Positions 1 through 4,344 of a stretch of DNA of 6,135 nucleotides are shown one piece after another (within the stretch, counting starts at the first letter, position 1; each line of letters begins with the position of its first letter). The notes beneath the pieces are model-generated. The model was not told where the DNA came from. It saw only the letters and a program-made list of their open reading frames with translations, and searched no databases. Made by a program: the position numbers and the translations under genes. The stretch comes from Candidatus Poribacteria bacterium (GTDB lineage: Bacteria > Poribacteria > WGA-4E > B28-G17): contig QNBQ01000115.1 in assembly GCA_003645735.1 (NCBI GenBank), positions 1 to 6,135 on the forward strand, read 5' to 3'.

Positions 1-134
1 GGCCCGTCGGTTCTATCGGCGTTCGGCTCGGGCAGCCTGCCCGACCAGGAGTCATCCCCTTCGGTCGAGACGTAAAGGATCGTCGTCTTCATCTCCGCCG
101 CCTGGAAAAAGGCCATAACAGTCATCAAAAGCAT
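1..134 (-). CDS. Right-handed parallel beta-helix (pectate-lyase-like) protein, N-terminal fragment
   Basis: Only the first 44 codons lie in the window; the gene runs off the left edge. The peptide begins MLLMTVMAFFQAAEM and then reads YVSTEGDDSWSGRLPEPN followed by ADRTDGP. The pattern YVs.eGdDsWSGrlpepNa...DGP is the typical opening of secreted parallel beta-helix proteins (pectate-lyase-like fold), in which it precedes the first coils. The family often acts on or binds polysaccharide outside the cytoplasm; the specific substrate cannot be told from this fragment. The start is fixed: a TAA stop in the same frame lies at 138-140, and GGGAGG at 141-146 sits six bases before the ATG. The N-terminus is hydrophobic but short (about 14 residues) and has no Lys/Arg ahead of the core, so it is a weak signal peptide. 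It has its own promoter and is probably transcribed apart from the gene upstream. The family call is firm; the function is open. Confidence 0.8.
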   Translation of the reverse strand, partial: MLLMTVMAFFQAAEMKTTILYVSTEGDDSWSGRLPEPNADRTDG

Positions 135-170
135 CGTTTACCTCCCAGGAAGCTTCTCCCGGCGCAAAAT

Positions 171-199
171 AGGATAAGCCAACCCCAGGAAGGTGTCAA
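171..199 (-). promoter_or_regulatory. Sigma-70-type promoter for the beta-helix gene
   Basis: On the minus strand a perfect TTGACA (199-194) is followed after exactly 17 bases by TATCCT (176-171). Transcription should start near 164, giving a leader of about 30 bases that contains the GGGAGG site before the ATG at 134. The -35 box overlaps the TGA stop (198-196) of the DUF5615 gene, so the promoter is built into the end of the preceding gene. Seen directly; activity is inferred. Confidence 0.65.
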
Positions 200-588
200 G
201 AGTTCTGCGAATCAGGGGAACTACTAGCATCTATAAACCGCTGTCTCCTGATTCGGATCATACTAGGGGTAATCACCGTGAAGTTGCGAATTAACTCGTC
301 TGCGTGCTCTCGAATCGCTGCCGCGACGATCTCTGCCTTTCGACGGGGAGGAAGCCCTGCTAGGCGGATTAACACAACTCCGTAAACGATCCTCCTTTGC
401 CTGAACACAAGCTCTCCAAAGTCTTTGTCTGCAGTAAGTAGTAGTGCGGACTCTGAGTTTGCCCTGTCGATTATTTCACCATCTGAGATGCCCGGTTCCA
501 TTTCCAGCACATACAAAACCTCATGCCCATCTTCCCTCAGGCGTTCTACAATGGGCTTATCCACATTTTCATCAGCGAGGAACTTCAC
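196..588 (-). CDS. DUF5615 family PIN-like protein, probable toxin of a DUF433/DUF5615 pair
   Basis: This 130-residue cytoplasmic protein starts KFLADENVDKPIVERLREDG and carries the acidic residues expected of the PIN-like (Mut7-C related) DUF5615 fold: D6 and E7 in LADENV, D36 in ISDGEI, and D54 and D56 in LTADKDFGEL. These would form a metal-binding nuclease-like site. Members are usually encoded directly after a DUF433 gene, as here, and are regarded as ribonuclease-type toxins, though few have been tested. The start codon is GTG at 588-586. Its G, T and A are shared with the end of the DUF433 gene (GTGA overlap), and GGAGGAGG lies just upstream, so translation is probably coupled. A Ser-rich tail (about residues 120-130) extends beyond the usual core. 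Base composition is clearly lower in GC than in the large plus-strand genes, which suggests acquisition. Family confidence is high; toxicity is inferred. Confidence 0.85.
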   Translation of the reverse strand: MKFLADENVDKPIVERLREDGHEVLYVLEMEPGISDGEIIDRANSESALLLTADKDFGELVFRQRRIVYGVVLIRLAGLPPRRKAEIVAAAIREHADELIRNFTVITPSMIRIRRQRFIDASSSPDSQNS

Positions 589-827
589 TTAACCTCCTCC
601 GGGACAGGGTAAATCACATCTGCTTTCAACGCCTCTGCGGCAAAGGCTAACGCTGCCTGAATCGCTTCCCGCGTCAGCCGGGGATGCGCTTCAAGTATCT
701 GCTCGATCGTCTCCCCAGCCGCAAGTTTTTCAAGTATCAGCTCAACCGTAATTCGTGTCCCTGCTATGACCGGTTTACCCATCATGATGGAGGGATCTGA
801 TCGAATGAGTCCTTTTTTCATCTTCAT
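585..827 (-). CDS. DUF433 domain protein, probable antitoxin
   Basis: This 80-residue protein matches DUF433 over nearly its whole length. Landmarks are DPSIMMGKPVIAGTRITV (residues 11-28), LAAGETIEQILEAHPRLT (35-52) and AIQAALAFAAEAL (55-67). The family has a small winged-helix-like fold related to the N-terminal part of VapB-type antitoxins. It is usually the first gene of a two-gene unit with a DUF5615 PIN-like protein, which is the arrangement here. The expected role is to neutralise the partner and possibly repress its own promoter. The ATG at 827-825 is chosen because AGGAGG (839-834) is six bases away; a second in-frame ATG at residue 3 is less well spaced. The C-terminal codons (Pro-Glu-Glu-Val-Lys) also encode the ribosome site for the downstream GTG start. 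DNA binding is inferred, not seen. Confidence 0.85.
   Translation of the reverse strand: MKMKKGLIRSDPSIMMGKPVIAGTRITVELILEKLAAGETIEQILEAHPRLTREAIQAALAFAAEALKADVIYPVPEEVK
593..600 (-). promoter_or_regulatory. Ribosome site for the DUF5615 gene, inside the DUF433 coding end
   Basis: Minus-strand GGAGGAGG (600-593) lies four bases before the GTG at 588-586, with GGAGG at 600-596 giving a seven-base spacing. It decides the GTG start, because no ATG precedes the conserved KFLADENV residues. It lies wholly within the last codons of the upstream gene, which fits coupled translation of the pair. Confidence 0.7.
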
Positions 828-860
828 CCTATCCCTCCTCTTAGCTCGTTATCCCCGCAG

Positions 861-889
861 ATTTTACCATAACGCGCTCGGATTTGCAG
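861..889 (-). promoter_or_regulatory. Candidate extended -10 promoter for the DUF433/DUF5615 operon
   Basis: On the minus strand TGGTAAAAT (869-861) gives an extended -10 (TGn plus TAAAAT, five of six consensus bases). At 17-base spacing the -35 position reads CTGCAA (889-884), a weak match, as is common for extended -10 promoters. The predicted start near 854 leaves a leader of about 27 bases before the ATG at 827, containing AGGAGG. The choice is based on sequence pattern and position only. Confidence 0.45.
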
Positions 890-908
890 CTCGGCCTCCA
901 TGAGACGG

Positions 909-937
909 TTGCGATTCTAGCGGAGTCGTGCTAGAAT
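909..937 (+). promoter_or_regulatory. Candidate promoter for the plus-strand operon
   Basis: TTGCGA (909-914, four of six consensus bases) and TAGAAT (932-937, five of six) are separated by 17 bases. Transcription would begin near 944, leaving a short leader with GGAGGGGAGG (946-955) before the ATG at 958. The -10 box lies inside the right arm of an inverted repeat. A transcript starting here would exclude the alternative GTG at 928 as a start codon. Confidence 0.45.
914..937. repeat. Perfect 7-bp inverted repeat (ATTCTAG-N10-CTAGAAT), possible operator
   Basis: ATTCTAG at 914-920 is mirrored exactly by CTAGAAT at 931-937 with ten bases between. The half-site centres are 17 bases apart, between about one and a half and two helical turns. 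The right arm contains the putative -10 box of the plus operon, and the left arm lies in the -35/-10 spacer. A dimeric regulator bound here would block that promoter; the DUF433 protein encoded next door is one possible candidate. As an RNA hairpin it would be weak. Confidence 0.4.
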
Positions 938-957
938 TCCCCCTCGGAGGGGAGGCG

Positions 958-1233
958 ATGTGGGCCGACGGCTTTCGGAAGCTGAGGGATGAGATCGGTG
1001 ATGGGATAGGCGATTTGAACGCGGCGTTTTACCCCCTCGCCATGGGCGCCCTCAGGTTCTGCAGCGCCGACCTCCCCCGCTATATCTTCAGAAGCGACGA
1101 AAAGCTGGGCCTCCCCCGGGAGACGGCGGTTCTGATCCGGGGGGATGAGATCAAATTCCATCCCGAAGGCGCCCGGGCAGAGGTTGAGCGGGTCAGCCCT
1201 CCCCGGGCGCGGATCGAACGGGGAGGAGGTTGA
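958..1233 (+). CDS. Small protein of unknown function, first gene of the plus-strand operon
   Basis: I do not recognise this 91-residue protein. The strong G/C third-position bias shows that it is truly coding. The N-terminal half (MWADGFRKLRDEIGDGIGDL and onward to about residue 34) looks mostly helical. The second half has a probable beta-hairpin around ETAVLIRGDEIKFHPEG (55-71), and the tail is Pro/Arg/Gly-rich (80-91). It has one cysteine, no signal peptide and no membrane segment. The ATG at 958 is preferred over the in-frame GTG at 928 because a purine-rich ribosome site (946-955) precedes it and the GTG falls inside the likely promoter. Only three bases separate its TGA from the ATG of the ceramidase-like gene, and its last codons carry that gene's ribosome site, so the two are co-transcribed and probably coupled. 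It could also be the remnant of a longer gene. Confidence 0.6.
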   Translation: MWADGFRKLRDEIGDGIGDLNAAFYPLAMGALRFCSADLPRYIFRSDEKLGLPRETAVLIRGDEIKFHPEGARAEVERVSPPRARIERGGG

Positions 1234-1236
1234 GAG

Positions 1237-2553
1237 ATGGGCGAGGTCGAAACGATCAAGGTAGGGGTCGCGAGGGCGAACATCACCCCTCCGGTCGGCA
1301 TAAGGTCGGCCGGTTACGCTTCAAGGGGGCCTTTGACCTCGTTTCACGACCCGCTCTACGCCACGGCGATCGTCTTCGAAAGCGGTGGGAGGAAGGCCGC
1401 CCTGATCTCATGCGATCTGATCGATCTGGACGCCGGGACGGTGGGCGAGGTGAGGGAGGAGGTGGCGAAGAGGACGTCGATTCCGCCCGAGGCGATGACG
1501 GTCGTCTGCACCCACACCCATTACGGCCCCGACCCATACAGGGATAAATCGGCGCCCGATGTGATGGCCTACAGGTCGAACTTGATCTTCCTGCTGGCGG
1601 GCGCCGTTCAGGAGGCCGATTCCAAGCTCGAACCGGCCCTCATCGGCGTCGAATGGGGCGAGTCGGACATCGGCATAAACAGGAGGGAGAAGCTGCCCGA
1701 CGGGAGGGTGGTGCTGGGGAGGAACCCGCTGGGCCCGATCGACAGGTCGGTGGGCGTTATGAGGATCGACTCGGCGGACGGGAAGGGAATGGCCGTTCTG
1801 GTCAACTTCCAATGCCATCCCGTCTCGCAGGGCAGCAGGGTGAGCCACATCTCCGCCGATTACCCTGGGGCGGCGAGGGAGGTGGTCGGGAGGCTGACGG
1901 GGGCGACCTTCATCTTCCTGCAGGGGGCTTGCGGGGATATAAACTCGACGATCAGGGAGGAGTCGTATGAGCCGGCCAGAACCCTCGGCGTCAGGTTGGG
2001 GTGCGAGGTTGTGAGGGTGTGGGAGATGATCTCCCCTCAGCCGGTATCGGGCCTGGAGGTGAGGAGGAGGGAGGTCGAGCTGCCGAGGTTCAGGTTCATC
2101 TCCCCCGAGAGGGCGAGGGAGCTTGAGGGGGAGCTTTCGAGCGAGCTGGAGAGGCTGAAGGGGAGCGGCGCGTATAAGGGGATGATCGAGTGGGTTCAGG
2201 CGAGGCTGGAGAGGGTGAGGGAGGCTTTGAAGAGTTGGGAGAGCGGCGAGCCGCTCCCGCCTATCAAAACAGAGCTTCAGGCCTGGAGGATAGGCGATGA
2301 GATCGCCTTCGCCGCCGTTCCCGGCGAGATCTTCAACCAGATAGGCCTCAGGGTCAAGCTCTCCTCCCCCTTCAAGCACACCTTCTTCCTGGGATACGCC
2401 AACGACTCGATCGGATACGTCCCCACCCCGGACGCCTATCCCGAGGGTGGATATGAGGTGATGCAGGCCTGCAGGGTCGACCCCCAGGCCTCGGAGATAA
2501 TCGTGAGGACATGCGAGGAGATGCTGAGGGAGCTGAAGGGATGCCGGAGCTGA
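1237..2553 (+). CDS. Neutral/alkaline ceramidase N-terminal-domain family hydrolase, cytoplasmic, single domain
   Basis: This 438-residue protein matches the N-terminal catalytic domain of neutral/alkaline non-lysosomal ceramidases. Landmarks are VGVARANITPPVG (9-21), the metal motif THTHYGPD with H93 and H95, QCHPVS with H194, SADYPG (206-211), QGACGDINS (229-237), AVPGEIF with E364, and GYVPTPDAYPEGGYE (393-407) with Y394. His, Glu and Tyr at these places bind zinc in the characterised enzymes. It lacks the C-terminal Ig-like domain of true ceramidases (about 650 residues or more) and has no signal peptide. The nucleophile motif GDVSPN of true ceramidases reads GDINST here, with Asn236 in place of the serine, so a metal-dependent amidase or esterase with another substrate is more likely than ceramide cleavage. 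A charged helical segment (about 290-335) interrupts the domain. The ATG follows GGAGGAGG (1222-1229) by seven bases. Its 3' end overlaps the next gene. Family certain, substrate unknown. Confidence 0.85.
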   Translation: MGEVETIKVGVARANITPPVGIRSAGYASRGPLTSFHDPLYATAIVFESGGRKAALISCDLIDLDAGTVGEVREEVAKRTSIPPEAMTVVCTHTHYGPDPYRDKSAPDVMAYRSNLIFLLAGAVQEADSKLEPALIGVEWGESDIGINRREKLPDGRVVLGRNPLGPIDRSVGVMRIDSADGKGMAVLVNFQCHPVSQGSRVSHISADYPGAAREVVGRLTGATFIFLQGACGDINSTIREESYEPARTLGVRLGCEVVRVWEMISPQPVSGLEVRRREVELPRFRFISPERARELEGELSSELERLKGSGAYKGMIEWVQARLERVREALKSWESGEPLPPIKTELQAWRIGDEIAFAAVPGEIFNQIGLRVKLSSPFKHTFFLGYANDSIGYVPTPDAYPEGGYEVMQACRVDPQASEIIVRTCEEMLRELKGCRS

Positions 2554-3662
2554 GCGTCAGCTTCGGAGGGCTGACATTCAAAAACCCCTTGATCCTCGCC
2601 CCCGGGCCGTTTTCGGACGATCTCAAGTGGATAAGCCGGTTCGTGGAGGCGGGGGTGGGAGGGGTCGTTTTGAAATCGGCCGTCCCGGAGAGCTTGGCCC
2701 ACATGAGGAGGTGGGTCAAGCCGAGGTATAGGCTGCCCTTCGGACCCGACGGCAACTTCGTCCTCTACTCGTTCGAGCAGGCGTTCAGGGGATCGATCGA
2801 CGAATACCTCAAGCTGATACGCGATGCGAAGGGGTTGGGGGTTCCGATCATAGCGAGCTTTTTCGCCCTCGATATGGACGACTGGCTTGAGCTGTGCCTG
2901 GGGGCGCAGGAGGCGGGGGCCGACGCGGTCGAGCTGGACATCTCCTGCCCACATGCGGGGGCAGCCTCGGCATACGTCGAGGTGACCTCCTTCCTGGCCG
3001 AAAGGCTGAAGATCCCCGTCATACCGAAGCTCAGCCCAACGATCGACGTCGCGTCCGTCGCCGTCCAGCTCGAAAGGGCGGGGGCCGGGGGCGTGACGGC
3101 CTGCAACAGGCTGACCGGGGTGGACGTCGACTTGGAAGGGATGAGGATAGCGATGCACGGCTCATACGCCGGCTTCGGCGGCCCCTGGAGCAAGTTCCTG
3201 ATCTTCAAAAACGTCATGGAGATCCACCGCTCCACATCCCTTCCCATAAGCGCCTCGGGCGGCGTGACATCGCATGAGGATCTGATCAAATACATACTGC
3301 TGGGCGCCTCGACCGTCCAGGTTCTCTCGATCTTCATCCTCAAGGGCGTCGGGGTCGTCCCGGAGATGCTCAAGGGGCTTGAGAGGTTCATGGAGGAGAG
3401 GGGGATCGAGAGCCTCGACGAGATAAGGGGCGTCGCCGCTTACTCCTTCAGAGACCCCGACTCCGTCGAGAGGGAGGTGCAGGCGAGGTTCGAGGTGGAG
3501 GCGGAGGGATGCGTCGGGTGTATGAGGTGTCGGGTTGTGTGCAGATATGAGGCGGTTGTCGAGAGAGGGGGAAAGGCGTGGATCGACCCGGAGCTGTGCG
3601 ACGGGTGCGGCCTCTGCGCCGAGGTCTGCCCGAGGGGATGCATCAGGATGGTGAGGTTTTAA
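2541..3662 (+). CDS. Dihydroorotate dehydrogenase-like flavoprotein with C-terminal 2x[4Fe-4S] ferredoxin domain (PreA-like)
   Basis: This 373-residue protein has an FMN-type TIM barrel (about 1-300) of the dihydroorotate/dihydropyrimidine dehydrogenase family. Landmarks are FKNPLILAPGP (13-23), GVVLKSAVPE with K45, the active-site loop VELDISCPH (130-138) with the expected catalytic Cys136, IPKLSP with K163, CNRLTG with N189, and the FMN-phosphate regions SASGGVTS (237-244) and LGASTVQV (254-261). The tail has two 4Fe-4S motifs: Cys324, 327, 330, 334 and Cys353, 356, 359, 363. This layout resembles PreA and the C-terminal part of dihydropyrimidine dehydrogenase. The pyrimidine-binding Asn of the NxSCP loop is Asp133 here, and the usual Asn-Thr pair reads Asn189-Arg190, so the substrate may differ. 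No PreT-like partner is in view. The ATG at 2541 (AGGGAG at 2527-2532) matches the family N-terminus and overlaps the ceramidase-like gene by 13 bases. Cytoplasmic; probably an oxidoreductase using ferredoxin or a flavoprotein partner. Confidence 0.85.
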   Translation: MPELSVSFGGLTFKNPLILAPGPFSDDLKWISRFVEAGVGGVVLKSAVPESLAHMRRWVKPRYRLPFGPDGNFVLYSFEQAFRGSIDEYLKLIRDAKGLGVPIIASFFALDMDDWLELCLGAQEAGADAVELDISCPHAGAASAYVEVTSFLAERLKIPVIPKLSPTIDVASVAVQLERAGAGGVTACNRLTGVDVDLEGMRIAMHGSYAGFGGPWSKFLIFKNVMEIHRSTSLPISASGGVTSHEDLIKYILLGASTVQVLSIFILKGVGVVPEMLKGLERFMEERGIESLDEIRGVAAYSFRDPDSVEREVQARFEVEAEGCVGCMRCRVVCRYEAVVERGGKAWIDPELCDGCGLCAEVCPRGCIRMVRF

Positions 3663-3682
3663 ACATCAGCAGCCTTCGAGCC

Positions 3683-3711
3683 GTCAAAAAGTTTGACCCG
3701 TCCGAAACGGG
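3683..3711 (+). promoter_or_regulatory. Two small hairpins ahead of the GspC-like gene
   Basis: GTCAAA-AAG-TTTGAC (3683-3697) is a perfect 6-bp inverted repeat. It is followed at once by CCCGT-CCGAA-ACGGG (3697-3711), a perfect 5-bp stem. Neither has a following T run, so they are not a standard terminator. They fill most of the 58-base gap and end nine bases before the ATG at 3721, where they could affect RNA processing or ribosome access. No good promoter was found in this gap. Function unproven. Confidence 0.3.
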
Positions 3712-3720
3712 GGTGGAAGG

Positions 3721-4344
3721 ATGAGGCGTTCGGCGATCACGCTGTTGACGTTGGCCTTCTGTCTGATGGCGCTCCTCATCGCCGCATCGCAGCCGGTCAA
3801 GCCCTCGAAAGGGGACGACGACCCCTACGCGGTCATCATCAAGAACAACCTGTTCAGGCCGCTGGGGTGGAAGCCCAACCCTCCCAGGCCCTCTTATCAG
3901 CTGCTGGGGACGGTCATCGTCAAGGGCGGGCCTGACATGGCGATAATAAGCCTGGGCGGCAGGACGTTCTACGTCAAGGAGGGGGAGAAGGTCGGCGGGG
4001 CGGTGCTCAAGAAGGTGGAGGAGAAGAGAGCTGTGCTCGTCGAGGGGGACAAGGAGATCGAGCTCAAAATAGACAAGGACAGGATCGGCTTCCTGTCGGC
4101 GGGCGGCGGGCGCCCCTCCAAGGGTGGGCCGAGAAAAGGGGAGTTCAAGCCCGAAAAGCCCGGCGAAAAGCCGCCTCCGCCGGAGTTCAAGGGGCCGAGT
4201 TCTGAACCACCTATCCCCAAGAGGATCTTCAAGAGGATACCCCCCGAGATAAGGGAGAAATTCAAAAGGGCCTCGCCTGAGGAGAGGAGGAGGATGTTCC
4301 GCGAGTTCGTGGAGAGGATAAGGATAAGGCTCAGAGGGAGGTGA
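3721..4344 (+). CDS. Exported GspC/PilP-like periplasmic protein with a basic, proline-rich tail
   Basis: This protein has 207 residues. Residues 1-23 (MRRS, then a hydrophobic core up to AAS) form a signal peptide or N-terminal membrane anchor. Residues 34-118 resemble the small beta domain of GspC (homology region) and PilP. DPYAVIIKNNLFRPLGW comes first, then YQLLGTVIVKG, MAIISLGGRTFYVKEGEKV, and the paired strands AVLKKVEEKRAVLVEGD and KEIELKI. In those families the domain sits in the periplasm and binds the secretin (GspD or PilQ) of type II secretion or type IV pili. Residues 125-165 are Gly/Pro/Lys-rich and probably unstructured; 166-207 form a strongly basic helical region (PEERRRMFREFVERI). 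No other secretion genes are in the window, so it is an orphan by context. Cys14 is not in a lipobox. It lies 58 bases after the flavoprotein gene, and its end overlaps the opposing gene by 14 bases. The fold family is fairly likely; the exact role is not. Confidence 0.6.
   Translation: MRRSAITLLTLAFCLMALLIAASQPVKPSKGDDDPYAVIIKNNLFRPLGWKPNPPRPSYQLLGTVIVKGGPDMAIISLGGRTFYVKEGEKVGGAVLKKVEEKRAVLVEGDKEIELKIDKDRIGFLSAGGGRPSKGGPRKGEFKPEKPGEKPPPPEFKGPSSEPPIPKRIFKRIPPEIREKFKRASPEERRRMFREFVERIRIRLRGR

Noticed and set aside
149..156. Palindrome GAAGCTTC as a terminator or operator
   Set aside because: Only 8 bp, no loop and no T run; it lies in the short leader of the beta-helix gene and is plausible by chance.
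928..957. GTG at 928 as the start of the small unknown protein
   Set aside because: It lies inside the putative promoter and inverted repeat and has no ribosome site; the ATG at 958 follows GGAGGGGAGG.
1408..2379. Long 323-codon minus-strand open frame opposite the ceramidase-like gene
   Set aside because: It is Pro/Arg/Leu-rich with no family motifs and mirrors a strongly GC3-biased real gene; such antisense frames arise readily in GC-rich DNA.
2511..2540. ATG at 2511 as the start of the flavoprotein
   Set aside because: It would add ten residues (MRGDAEGAEG) with no family match; the ATG at 2541 begins right at the conserved first strand and has AGGGAG eight bases upstream.
2436..3158. 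240-codon minus-strand open frame opposite the flavoprotein gene
   Set aside because: Low-complexity His/Pro/Arg composition and no recognisable domain, while the plus frame has clear motifs.
3721..3783. Lipoprotein signal in the GspC-like protein
   Set aside because: Cys14 is preceded by Leu-Ala-Phe, which does not fit a lipobox because the -1 residue is Phe, and it sits in the middle of the hydrophobic core.
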